This document shows positions 22,051 through 29,713 of a stretch of DNA of 50,539 nucleotides, one piece after another. This DNA is from a virus. Position numbers and translations under genes: made by a program. The stretch spans positions 1-50,539 of IMG/VR virus record IMGVR_UViG_3300010400_000011; one strand, 5' to 3'. A model generated the notes under the pieces. It was not told the DNA's origin. It did not search any database and saw nothing but the letters and a program-made list of their open reading frames with translations. Each line of letters begins with the position of its first letter. The stretch's first letter is position 1.

Positions 22051-23935
22051 GATTTGGTTAGTTGTTTGCAAAGACATTGATACTGGTGAATATAATATAT
22101 TTAGAAAGGTTTCAGATGACGATATTGAACTACGTAGATTACGTGACTACCTTAGTGGCGCTAAGCTTGTCATTGGCCACAATTACCTTGGCTACGACGG
22201 TGTGCATTTACTTAGACTTACGGGAATTGAAGTCCCAACTGAACAAGTTCTTGATACCCTCATTGTCAGCAAACTCGTAGACTTTTCACGACAAAGTCAT
22301 TCGGTAGAAGGCTATGGAGAAGAGTTCGGATTACCAAAGGGAAACTTTACAGATTTCAGTAAATATTCCATTGCTATGGAAGAGTACTGCATTAGAGACG
22401 TGGATATTACGGAGCGCATTTATAACAAGTATCTTAAGTATATTTCTAATAGGGATCGCCAGCCTAGTATCCGCCTGGAACATAGTTTTCAATTAGTTTG
22501 TAATGATTTGGAGAAGAATGGATTTGCTTTCAACACAGCTAAAGCTCAGCAATTATTAGATAAAGTACAGACAGAGCTAGCTACGTTAGACAAGGACATC
22601 CTTTCTTCTTTTCCACCCCGTGAGGTATTAATTCGTGAGTTCACGCCTAAGGCTACTAAGTTTGGGACTATTAATAAATCTTCTGTGCCTCGCGTCTTAC
22701 ATGATCGAATGTGTGATTTCGAGATTGGAAAGACTTATAGACATACTAGACAAGAAGAGTTTAACCCTAGTAGTCACAAACAAATTATCAACGTCCTTAA
22801 CGAGGCGGGCTGGAAACCTATAGATAAAACTAAGACGCACATCGAAACAGAACGTGCAATAAATACTGGCAGATCAGATATTCATTTGACACAAGCTGAA
22901 GCATATGCTAAGCTTGAGATACTAAAGAAGGTCGGATGGAAGGTTAACGAAAACAATCTAGAAACTCTCCCACCTTCCGCTCCAACTTCTGCCCGCCTCC
23001 TCGCGAAGCGCATCCTGCTTGAGTCCCGCCGCCGAACATTAACTGAGTGGCTGGACCTAGTGTCAGTGGATGACCGTATCCATGGCCGCTTCTACGGTCT
23101 CGGCGCTTGGACTCACAGGATGGCGCATCAAGCGCCAAATACCGCGAACATACCCAACGAGTTTGATACTGCTGGAAAACGAAAACTTTTAGGGAAAGAA
23201 CTCCGTAGCCTTTGGATGGCCCCTAGAGGTAGATTACTCGTTGGGTGTGACGCTGAAGGTATTCAGCTTCGTATCTTTGCGCATTACATCAACGATCCTG
23301 ACTTCACACGTTCATTAGTCGAAGGTAAGAAGGAGGATAAGAGTGACCCACACAGCCTTAATCAAAGTATTCTCGGAGACGTCTGCAAAAGCAGAGCAGC
23401 AGCAAAACGATTTATTTATGCGCTGCTTCTCGGAGCGGGCAAAGGTAAACTGCGTGAAATTCTTGATTGCTCTGAAGAAGCTGCAGATCAAGCTTACGAG
23501 CGACTCTTGGCTAGATATACGGGATTTGCCTACCTCAAAGAGAAGGTCATACCTGCTGACGCTAAACGAGGATGGTTCGTTGGACTTGACGGCCGTGCAG
23601 TGCGAATACCTGGTGCGGAAGTTGGATCACGCAGACATCTGGCAATGTCTGGGTATCTCCAAAACGGAGAGGCTGTAGTAATGAAGATGGCCACCCTGAA
23701 GTGGTGGCCTTTACTGAAACAATACGACGCGAAGCTTGTAAACTTCGTGCACGATGAATGGCAAGTCGAATGTCCAAATAATATGACTATTGCTTTAGCC
23801 ATTGCTGATATGATGGCTAAGAGCCTACAGCACGTCGGAGAGGAATTGGGTCTTAAATGCCCGCTGGCAGGCTCTTACTGGAATGATGATTTAAAAGATT
23901 ACACAATTGCTACCAACTGGAGTAAGACACATTGA
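22001..23935 (+). CDS. Family A (T7-type) DNA polymerase with 3'-5' exonuclease
   Basis: A 644-residue replicative polymerase. The N-terminal exonuclease has DIEANG (Asp6, Glu8) and GHNYLGYDG. Polymerase motif A is DAEGIQLR with Asp417. Motif B is R465xxxK469 ending YALLLGAG. Motif C is HDE at 584-586. It starts at TTG 22001 with AAGGAA upstream and overlaps the kinase gene by 50 bases. Length compares with T7 gp5 (704). It would work with the 17989 primase-helicase and the 24060 SSB; host thioredoxin use is unknown. Confidence 0.97.
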   Translation: MRVVIDIEANGLHNPTKIWLVVCKDIDTGEYNIFRKVSDDDIELRRLRDYLSGAKLVIGHNYLGYDGVHLLRLTGIEVPTEQVLDTLIVSKLVDFSRQSHSVEGYGEEFGLPKGNFTDFSKYSIAMEEYCIRDVDITERIYNKYLKYISNRDRQPSIRLEHSFQLVCNDLEKNGFAFNTAKAQQLLDKVQTELATLDKDILSSFPPREVLIREFTPKATKFGTINKSSVPRVLHDRMCDFEIGKTYRHTRQEEFNPSSHKQIINVLNEAGWKPIDKTKTHIETERAINTGRSDIHLTQAEAYAKLEILKKVGWKVNENNLETLPPSAPTSARLLAKRILLESRRRTLTEWLDLVSVDDRIHGRFYGLGAWTHRMAHQAPNTANIPNEFDTAGKRKLLGKELRSLWMAPRGRLLVGCDAEGIQLRIFAHYINDPDFTRSLVEGKKEDKSDPHSLNQSILGDVCKSRAAAKRFIYALLLGAGKGKLREILDCSEEAADQAYERLLARYTGFAYLKEKVIPADAKRGWFVGLDGRAVRIPGAEVGSRRHLAMSGYLQNGEAVVMKMATLKWWPLLKQYDAKLVNFVHDEWQVECPNNMTIALAIADMMAKSLQHVGEELGLKCPLAGSYWNDDLKDYTIATNWSKTH

Positions 23936-24063
23936 CGAATGAAGAGATTGAACGTTTAATCGATTACATCGCAGACCCTACAAAAGCTTATCTTGAGTTT
24001 TCATTGGATGAAAGCAATACAATCATTGAAGCTTTAGAAGCATACAAGGAAATTAATAATTGA
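23932..24063 (+). CDS. Tiny acidic protein between polymerase and SSB
   Basis: A 43-residue acidic helical frame (start TTG; TNEEIERLIDYIADPTKAYL) overlapping the polymerase stop (TTGA) and itself overlapped by the SSB start. The tight coupling and the AT-rich codon use matching the polymerase support translation. Possible polymerase or SSB accessory; unknown. Confidence 0.5.
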   Translation: MTNEEIERLIDYIADPTKAYLEFSLDESNTIIEALEAYKEINN

Positions 24064-24533
24064 TACAAGATACCCGCACATTTGACATCTCTCCAAAGTC
24101 TGACCAAGTCAAGTTCAGAGGAAAGGTCACGTGGGCACAGTTGATTGACCCTAACAAGTTCGGCAATTGGAGCCTCAACCTCTACCCAGACCCTGACAGT
24201 CTTGAACGACTGCGGGAGCTGACTTTGAAGAATGTCTTCAAGAAAGACGACGATGGTTATTATCTTCAGATAAGCCGTCAGAGTAACGTCGAGTTCGTCA
24301 AAGGAGTTCAAACTGGACTGACACCTCCTAAACTTCAGATGAAGGATGGAAGTCCTGTAACTGAACGTATCGGTGATGGAAGCATTTGTGAAGTCACTTG
24401 TGAACTCAGGAAGTATAAAGTCCCTAACTCAGAGAAATGGGGCAATGCCATACGTTTATATCGTGTGACTGTCGAGGAATTCGTTCCTTCTCAGTACAAG
24501 AAAGACGAAGGTTGGGATGGTAAGACGTCCTAA
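24060..24533 (+). CDS. Single-stranded DNA-binding protein (gp2.5/DUF2815-like)
   Basis: A 157-residue protein with the FRGKVTWAQLIDPNKFGNWS...LYPDP start typical of phage DUF2815/gp2.5-type OB-fold SSBs, then a KKDDDGYYLQISR strand and a GDGSICEVTCEL strand. It starts at TTG 24060 with AAGGA nine bases upstream. Position directly behind the DNA polymerase fits. The C terminus (KKDEGWDGKTS) is less acidic than T7 gp2.5. It would coat single strands during replication and recombination. Confidence 0.82.
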   Translation: MIQDTRTFDISPKSDQVKFRGKVTWAQLIDPNKFGNWSLNLYPDPDSLERLRELTLKNVFKKDDDGYYLQISRQSNVEFVKGVQTGLTPPKLQMKDGSPVTERIGDGSICEVTCELRKYKVPNSEKWGNAIRLYRVTVEEFVPSQYKKDEGWDGKTS

Positions 24534-24708
24534 CCTGTTGGCTTAGTCAGCAGAAGGTCTGTTGACTCACAGTTGTAGTCGAGAAGTCAACCGGAGCGCC
24601 CCTACCCGTTGCAACAATGGGGCTCAAGAGTTGCTGATGGCGATGGAAAAACAGCACCCCGCTCGCAAGAGTTTCGTGTCTAGCGAATGCAAAGTGGGTT
24701 TTCGCACA

Positions 24709-24740
24709 AATAGCTCCCGGTTACTCGGGGCTATTTTCTC
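24709..24740 (+). terminator. Intrinsic terminator at the front of the non-coding region
   Basis: AATAGC(T)CCCG pairs with CGGGGCTATT (10 bp, one bulged T), followed by TTCTCTT. It lies 175 bases after the SSB stop. It may end the replication mRNA and separate it from the giant RNA that follows. 24534-24708 has no ORF but contains TTGACT/AGTCAA (24562-24567 with 24585-24590) and CCGTTG-CAA-CAATGG stems. Confidence 0.75.
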
Positions 24741-25454
24741 TTCGGGGTGAAGCTTTCGGCCAGACGTCTTTAGGCAAGGAAAGTGAGACAGAAGAACTAG
24801 TAGCTGCCACTAGTCCCCATAAGCAGCACAATTTATTAATCTACCGACGGGAAGAGCTAATCGCTATCCGTCGTCGACTGTAGCTCAAGCAGAGCCCCAC
24901 ATTGTATAGTCTTGTGTCCGGCTAATACCGGAGTAATTCAAGGTGCGGAAGCGTGGGAGGTGGGATTATTAGCAGTGTCCCCGGTCAAATACTCCCGCAG
25001 CCTACGGGTCCCTTGGATGGCGATGATCGCCCGTAGAACTCTCCCGAAAACTGATCAGATGGAGAGATGAAACAAGCAACGTATCGCGGCAAGACCGGGT
25101 GCTCGTAAAGCCGGTCGCTATTCATTAATCGAGGTGCAGTATGAGAAACGGCACTAACCGTACCGGCCGATCGTTGAACTCAACAAGTGTGAGTGGAGTA
25201 CGGAACTGCACCTCTTTGAAATCTGTGACGATGAAACCTCATCGCTAGCGCCTTCAGGAAGCGCCGTCACAGTGTGTGCGCATTAAGTTGCGCTCCCTGC
25301 CTGTTAGTGGAGGCCTCAGGTCCAAACTGAGAGCATTGTGCCACGACTGTGCAGCAGCTGGGTTGCCAGCATATCACTGCGAGCATTGTACGCATAATGG
25401 ACCCGCCAGATAAGCGGTCATCCAAATGGCGTGCCGCTACAAATGACTCCAGCT

Positions 25455-25500
25455 AGCTCAGCCCGATGGGTTGTAAAAGTGGTTCAAATCCACCTGAGCT
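25455..25500 (+). ncRNA. Miniature tRNA-like acceptor/T-arm module inside the giant RNA
   Basis: AGCTCAG (25455-61) pairs with CTGAGCT (25494-500) as a 7-bp acceptor-like stem. GTGG-TTCAAAT-CCAC (25479-93) is a T-arm with the canonical TTCAAAT loop. Between them is only a CCC-GAT-GGG hairpin and TTGTAAAA, so there is no D-arm or anticodon arm. It is 46 bases and ends in ATTC rather than CCA. This is like the tRNA half of tmRNA in layout, not a normal tRNA. Confidence 0.65.
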
Positions 25501-26922
25501 ATTCAGGCGTGATCCGACAATCTCTAACCTCCGGGAGCATGGCCCGGTTACCAACTAGGACTTGGCTGTAGGGACACTTCAGGGACACCAGAGATGGAGC
25601 AAACCAATGCTAATCCTGAAGCACGGTGTCGAACCCGTGATAACGGTGGTCCAGTCACAGGCACAAGAGAAAGTCCGAGCGCAGCGGTCCCATTAGCCGC
25701 GTAGCAACCAGAAATATGGCTTATTACCTGTGCTGACACACGGGGACAGTCCTAGCTGTGGGCTAGGGTTTATGACCTCCTTAGGAGGAGCCAGTCCGAA
25801 GAAGTGGCCCTGAAGTGCTAGGGTGCAACCGAAACATGTGGGCACGTTGGGACGTATGAACCCAAATAGGACAAAGATGTCGACTGAGACCTAGGAGCAA
25901 TGATCTACAGGTTCATTGTTGCCGAACTGACGCTGACCCTCTGATGAAGAGGGTATAACTCAACAAACATCACCTTAGCAAAGGCAGAAACAACAAGCGT
26001 TCCATAGGATACTCTGTTTAAAGCTGGGAGCGTTACCCAGACCCTCTAATGAGGTGTGTCATCGGACAAAACCTGAGACCTATGAGGCAGAGACGATAAA
26101 GGGCGGTTCGACTCCTCCCCATGGCGGGCAGCACGTACTGTTGTATAAGCTACTGTTGTTAAAACCTGATGTGAAAGTCCGAAAGGTGAGAACAGGAAAT
26201 AAGACATCCTTACGTACTCCGGTAGCAACAGAGTTTATTGCCAGACGGTTGGCAAACGTAAACGATGCAAAGCGTTAGCGTAAGTACCAGTCAAAAGAGG
26301 AGATTGCCCTCGTTAAAACAGTCAGCCAGCCCTGAGGAAAGATGGGCAAGCCTACGGTAATGGCGTTCCGTTCTAACGTCTAGAGTTAAGGTAAGTCTGA
26401 CCCTCAATCAGACCCACCCACTGTTTGCCACCGTTCACTCGGTAGTTGCCGCAGGGAGCTTGTCCCTCCAATAGACCGCTAGTGTTCACTGACATCAGGA
26501 ACTCGCCAGAGGAAAAGCACCGCTGGGTAAGCGCCTCGAAAGAATGCCAGTATGCCTATTCTTCCTGTCGGCCAACTGTAAATTGGTCCCACTTTAAGGT
26601 CCCGTGAGGGAGTGCCGTGGTGGTGAGTAGATGCCGGAAGTACTCCGGGTCGGAGACAGGCTAAATGAGTAACCCTCAATAGGTGAGATCACCGATCGTC
26701 TATCGGCGGATCAAGCAGACGGCGGATAACGTCGGGGTTATCGTTGTCAACCCAATCCATCATGCAATGTGTACGCTCGGTCGTACTGCTTGTTATGGAG
26801 TAAGTAGCTGCCACAGGCCGGCAGTTGATGAGAACGAACACCAAAGCAACAGTTGTATGGATGACTCGCGCTAGACCGCTGGAAGCAGCGTCAGATGCGA
26901 GATGAGGAGCAGACAAGCCGTA

Positions 26923-26958
26923 GTGATCGTAGATCACGTCATAGTGATTGAAAATCAC
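26923..26958 (+). repeat. Tandem near-identical hairpins
   Basis: GTGATC-GTA-GATCAC (26923-26937) and GTGATT-GAA-AATCAC (26944-26958) are two adjacent 6-bp hairpins of similar sequence near the 3' side of the giant RNA, each preceded by TA. They may be paired docking or protein-binding stems. Confidence 0.7.
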
Positions 26959-27073
26959 GGAAGAGAACCACCGGGTTAAGTGGTAGTTACACGCCGCGTC
27001 CGGGCCGGATGTCCTAAGTCTCTGACGTCGTACAATCGCATTAAGACTAACCCAAGCAGGAAGAGAGGCCATC

Positions 27074-27145
27074 ATGACACATGTCCAACCCCGAACCCTG
27101 CACCAATACTTAAAATACGTCACACAAGCCCCACGTCCCCCATAA
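27074..27145 (+). CDS. Possible 23-residue leader peptide
   Basis: ATG at 27074 to TAA at 27145 encodes MTHVQPRTLHQYLKYVTQAP then RPP. GGAAGAGAGG sits just upstream. It lies between the last strong stems of the non-coding region and the next gene. It could be a leader peptide or chance. Confidence 0.25.
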   Translation: MTHVQPRTLHQYLKYVTQAPRPP

Positions 27146-27162
27146 ATAAATAAGAAGGGCAG

Positions 27163-27184
27163 GGGGCCAGCAAAAGCTGGCTCC
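27163..27184 (+). other. Stem-loop just upstream of the 27205 gene
   Basis: GGGGCCAGC pairs with GCTGGCTCC (9 bp, one G-U) across an AAAA loop. There is no T-tract. It stands about ten bases before the AAGGAGG ribosome site. It may mark an RNA end or processing site rather than a terminator. Confidence 0.65.
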
Positions 27185-27204
27185 TGAGCCACAAGGAGGT
27201 TACG

Positions 27205-27516
27205 ATGAAGGCATCAGATTTGATCCAGCTGTTGGAATACGGCAAGGCGTTCAAGGAGCCTAAGCCGAAGCGCCGCAGCAAGAAGGATTTCGAACTAGAC
27301 GGCATTAGCATCACGATGATGCTGCACAAGAGGTTGGAAGAAGCAGCAGCTTTGAAGAAGCTTCTTGACGACTACGAGAAGGCCAACAAGAAGGAAGAAA
27401 AGAAGGAAGAAAAGAGCTGGTCAATTGCCACGATTTCCACCTTCTATATCGCTACCTTCCCTATCATCGGGCCGCTCGCAGTGCTGGGCTTCCGCTCTCT
27501 GATGCACGGAGGGTAA
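27205..27516 (+). CDS. Small protein with C-terminal membrane segment
   Basis: A 103-residue protein (MKASDLIQLLEYGKAFKEPK) after AAGGAGG. The middle is a Lys/Glu-rich helix (about 45-70). The last third is hydrophobic (STFYIATFPIIGPLAVLGF), one membrane pass. First gene after the giant RNA. It might anchor the RNA or a complex to the membrane, but that is speculation; no family is recognised. Confidence 0.68.
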   Translation: MKASDLIQLLEYGKAFKEPKPKRRSKKDFELDGISITMMLHKRLEEAAALKKLLDDYEKANKKEEKKEEKSWSIATISTFYIATFPIIGPLAVLGFRSLMHGG

Positions 27517-27517
27517 G

Positions 27518-27679
27518 ATGCAACTCTGCCCAAAGAGCAAGAAAGTAGTCTTCAACAAGAAGAGTGACGCCAAAGCAGCCGCTAGACGATATGGCTTGTA
27601 TGTCTACTTCTGCAGGCATTGTCCTAACTGGCATCTGACAAAGTGTCCCATCTACCGTGGGAGATTGCACGAATGCTAA
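27518..27679 (+). CDS. Small zinc-finger-like protein
   Basis: A 53-residue basic protein (MQLCPKSKKVVFNKKSDAKA) with Cys/His at C4, the C-x2-C pair of FCRHC, His and Cys in NWHLTKC, and a final HEC. The spacing suggests one zinc site. Small Cys/His proteins of this look are common in phages and likely bind nucleic acid. It overlaps the next ATG (ATGCTAAG). Confidence 0.65.
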   Translation: MQLCPKSKKVVFNKKSDAKAAARRYGLYVYFCRHCPNWHLTKCPIYRGRLHEC

Positions 27680-27864
27680 GCCATCCGTTTGATCCCGAGT
27701 GGGATACCGACAAAGGCTGGAAATCCAAAGCTACTGCGGAGGAAATCATGGATGTCTTGGATGGTCCCGAGCAAGAATGCATCCCGATTACCGCGGAGAT
27801 CATAAAGACCATCGATCTTTCGCGTCGTCCTCACCTTTTCCCAAACGAGAATTGGGGGTCGTAA
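27673..27864 (+). CDS. Small protein, unknown function
   Basis: A 63-residue protein starting at ATG 27673 (MLSHPFDPEWDTDKGWKSKA). It overlaps the previous gene by 7 bases. Soluble, acidic, no domain. An in-frame GTG upstream at 27643 would lie inside the zinc-finger gene. Confidence 0.6.
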   Translation: MLSHPFDPEWDTDKGWKSKATAEEIMDVLDGPEQECIPITAEIIKTIDLSRRPHLFPNENWGS

Positions 27865-27886
27865 GACCTCCTTTAATGGATTTAAA

Positions 27887-28771
27887 TTGAAGAATATTAA
27901 TACTCTCATCAAGGATGTTTATCATGTCGCCGAACAAGAAAGCTGGCTTAGTCCAGATGACGCTTCGCGATATAGTTCTCAAATGGCGACTGCAGTCATG
28001 GAACGGCTCTTGGACGATCGATCCGGACAAGCAGGCCGCCTTCGTCTCTCTGCAATGGGTGAGGTCTGCCCAAGAAGCTTGTGGGCATCGGTTCACGCAC
28101 CAAGCGTACGTGAGAGACTCCCAGCCCACGTCAGGATCAAATTCCACTTTGGCGATGTAGTCGAGGCACTAGCAATAACTCTTGCTAAGGCTGCCGGACA
28201 CACAGTCACAGGAGAGCAAGATGAACTCGAGCTACTTGGCGTCAAGGGTCACAGAGATTGTGTCATTGATGGGGCTATTGTGGATGTCAAGTCTATCAAT
28301 AGCATGGGCTTTCAAAAGGTCAAAGCTAAGCTGGTTGCCGAAGATGTTTTCCTTCGGTCTTATCTGGATCAGCTCGATGGGTATCTTCTGGCATCTGCTA
28401 ACGACCCCTTAGTAACAGTAAAGGATAAGGCCTATCTTTGGTGTATAGACAAAAGTATGGGCCATATGACATTGTATGAACACAAACTTAGATCAGACCA
28501 CATACGTCAAAGGGTTACACAGTATAAGCAATACGTGGCTCTCCCTGAGCCCCCTGCTTGCACGTGCGGTGTCATCCCAGACGGTCAGTCTGGAAACCTT
28601 AGACTTGATCTTAAAGCAAGCTACAATCCTTACAAATACTTCTGCAACCCTCATCTCAGAACTTTCCTCTACAAAGAACGCGGAGGAACCAAACCAGTCC
28701 ACCTCGTGAAGGTTATACGGAAGCCTGACGTCACCGAGGTTGACAGAGACGGACGTATCGTGTATAATTAA
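27887..28771 (+). CDS. PD-(D/E)XK nuclease (Cas4/RecB-like exonuclease)
   Basis: A 294-residue protein. Nuclease core: a conserved GDVVEA with Asp90 and Glu93, then GHRDCVIDGAIVDVKS with Asp124 and the DxK Asp133/Lys135. Four Cys (61, 225, 227, 253) flank the core in the manner of iron-sulphur Cas4/AddB-type nucleases. It would replace T7 gp6 (5'-3' exonuclease) for host DNA breakdown or recombination. The start appears to be TTG 27887 with little Shine-Dalgarno; no closer ATG is in frame. Confidence 0.82.
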   Translation: MKNINTLIKDVYHVAEQESWLSPDDASRYSSQMATAVMERLLDDRSGQAGRLRLSAMGEVCPRSLWASVHAPSVRERLPAHVRIKFHFGDVVEALAITLAKAAGHTVTGEQDELELLGVKGHRDCVIDGAIVDVKSINSMGFQKVKAKLVAEDVFLRSYLDQLDGYLLASANDPLVTVKDKAYLWCIDKSMGHMTLYEHKLRSDHIRQRVTQYKQYVALPEPPACTCGVIPDGQSGNLRLDLKASYNPYKYFCNPHLRTFLYKERGGTKPVHLVKVIRKPDVTEVDRDGRIVYN

Positions 28772-29133
28772 TGTCAGCTAGAGCAAGACATTTACTTAAG
28801 AAATACGGAATAAGTGAGGATCAATATGATATCCTTTTGCGGAAGCAGGGAAGTCGTTGTGCAGTGTGTGGCCGACATTCTGATAGCTTTAAAACCAGAC
28901 TCTCTATCGATCACGATCACCACTCGGGGTTCATCCGAGGACTGCTATGTACGTATTGTAACCGATACGTCGTTGGTCGACACCGTAAAGGTCAAGGTTC
29001 TGAACTACTCAGAGCAGCTTACGAATATCTCATTTCCGACTACCCCGGTTGGATAGTCCCGCCTAAACCCAAACGAAAGAAAAGGAAAAGACATGAAACC
29101 CGAAACAGAAAAATCGCTCTTCAGCGTATTTGA
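28771..29133 (+). CDS. Endonuclease VII-type recombination nuclease
   Basis: A 120-residue protein of the T4 gp49 (endonuclease VII) family. Cys30 and Cys33 (CAVC), the IDHDHHSG motif (Asp47, His48, Asp49, His50), RGLLC (Cys60) and YCN (Cys63) complete the zinc site and catalytic core. It resolves branched DNA before packaging, the role of T7 gp3. ATG overlaps the upstream stop (TAATG). A Lys/Arg-rich tail (about 98-115) may add DNA affinity. Confidence 0.92.
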   Translation: MSARARHLLKKYGISEDQYDILLRKQGSRCAVCGRHSDSFKTRLSIDHDHHSGFIRGLLCTYCNRYVVGRHRKGQGSELLRAAYEYLISDYPGWIVPPKPKRKKRKRHETRNRKIALQRI

Positions 29134-29230
29134 AGGCTTTATGGGTGCGTTTCTCTTCTTCGTCATCGTCGGTCTTCTCGACAAATACGGATACCTCGAT
29201 CCTATTGCAGATTGGCTTGGGATGAAGTGA
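29093..29230 (+). CDS. Small membrane protein
   Basis: A 45-residue protein (MKPETEKSLFSVFEGFMGAF) with one membrane helix (FMGAFLFFVIVGLLDKYG). AAAGGAAA precedes the ATG. It begins inside the endonuclease VII gene and overlaps the next frame. Function unknown. Confidence 0.55.
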   Translation: MKPETEKSLFSVFEGFMGAFLFFVIVGLLDKYGYLDPIADWLGMK

Positions 29231-29367
29231 GTTATGCGACAATACTAGAGACCTATTCTCTAGAAGACCTGCTAGAATTGAACGACCTCACTGCTGAAGA
29301 TTGTCTGGAGTTTTTAGTAGATGAAGGATACCTCGAACTTCCAGAGATCAAACCGTTAGACTTCTGA
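29227..29367 (+). CDS. Small acidic protein, GTG start
   Basis: A 46-residue very acidic frame (VSYATILETYSLEDLLELND) starting at GTG 29227, overlapping the previous TGA. Acidic mimics of this type can inhibit host nucleic-acid enzymes, but nothing specific is visible. Its TGA overlaps the next ATG (TGATG). Confidence 0.5.
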   Translation: MSYATILETYSLEDLLELNDLTAEDCLEFLVDEGYLELPEIKPLDF

Positions 29368-29537
29368 TGCACCATCCAAAGAATAAAGCAGAGCGCCGAA
29401 GAGTTGCTCTAGAGAAAGATAGATTTAAATATGACCGTGACGAAGCTGTCGCACGACGCCTCGCGGAAGAAGCCCTTGAGCAGAAGGAAGCCCTCGATGT
29501 CCTCCGGAGAAAAGTTCCTGAAGAGGAAGACAGTTAA
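29367..29537 (+). CDS. Small charged helical protein
   Basis: A 56-residue highly charged helix (MHHPKNKAERRRVALEKDRF, later LAEEALEQKEALDVLRRK). Starts by TGATG coupling. Predicted coiled coil. Overlaps the start of the next frame. Confidence 0.5.
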   Translation: MHHPKNKAERRRVALEKDRFKYDRDEAVARRLAEEALEQKEALDVLRRKVPEEEDS

Positions 29538-29709
29538 AAGTCTCGAGATTTCCCGTGTTAATCTCACGGATGTTCTTGCTTCGTGGCTTCATGCTACTCG
29601 AATGATTGATGATGCTCAAAATATTACAGATATTAAATTTCACCCACACTCAACTAACGAAGACCTTCTCACGCTTGAGGTCATCACCACCGGAGGTAAA
29701 ACAACCTAA
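29497..29709 (+). CDS. Small protein, unknown function
   Basis: A 70-residue protein starting at ATG 29497 (MSSGEKFLKRKTVKSLEISR) with AAGGA eight bases upstream; a longer start at 29431 lies wholly inside the previous gene. Mixed helix/strand. No family recognised. Confidence 0.55.
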   Translation: MSSGEKFLKRKTVKSLEISRVNLTDVLASWLHATRMIDDAQNITDIKFHPHSTNEDLLTLEVITTGGKTT

Positions 29710-29713
29710 GAAA

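Larger units (their letters stand above)
24780..27055 (+). ncRNA. Giant structured non-coding RNA region (GOLLD/ROOL-like class, or new)
   Basis: About 2.3 kb without a credible gene but packed with local and nested inverted repeats. Examples: 24845-50/24868-73 CGACGG/CCGTCG; 24953-59/24992-98 (7 bp); 25002-08/25030-36 CTACGGG/CCCGTAG; 25131-39/25206-14 GAGGTGCAG/CTGCACCTC (9 bp) enclosing 25158-63/25198-203 and 25173-76/25181-84; 25223-29/25266-72 closing a three-way junction with GATGA/TCATC and GCGC/GCGC; 25751-56/25762-67 CCTAGC/GCTAGG; 25936-42/25948-54 ACCCTCT/AGAGGGT; 26238-43/26250-55 TTGCCA/TGGCAA; 26600-03/26608-11 with a GUGA loop; 26725-30/26737-42 GATAAC/GTTATC; 26865-69/26897-901. 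The GNRA loop and the flanking gene direction favour the plus strand. Ends are approximate; two tandem RNAs are possible. GOLLD and ROOL are known large phage/metagenome RNAs, generally well under 1 kb; membership is untested. Confidence 0.82.

Noticed and set aside
26101-26120. Second T-arm-like sequence GGTTCGACTCC in the giant RNA
   Set aside because: The stem has a C-T mismatch and no matching acceptor or other tRNA arms could be found nearby.
26689-27192. 167-codon minus-strand open frame inside the non-coding region
   Set aside because: It runs against all neighbouring genes, has no ribosome site, is an odd mix rich in Cys, Ser, Arg and Tyr, and is explained by inverted repeats of the structured RNA.
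24534-27204. Standard tRNA array, tmRNA or group I intron as the explanation of the gene-free region
   Set aside because: No full cloverleaf with anticodon arm, no resume-frame tag peptide and no split coding exons were found; only the miniature tRNA-like module.
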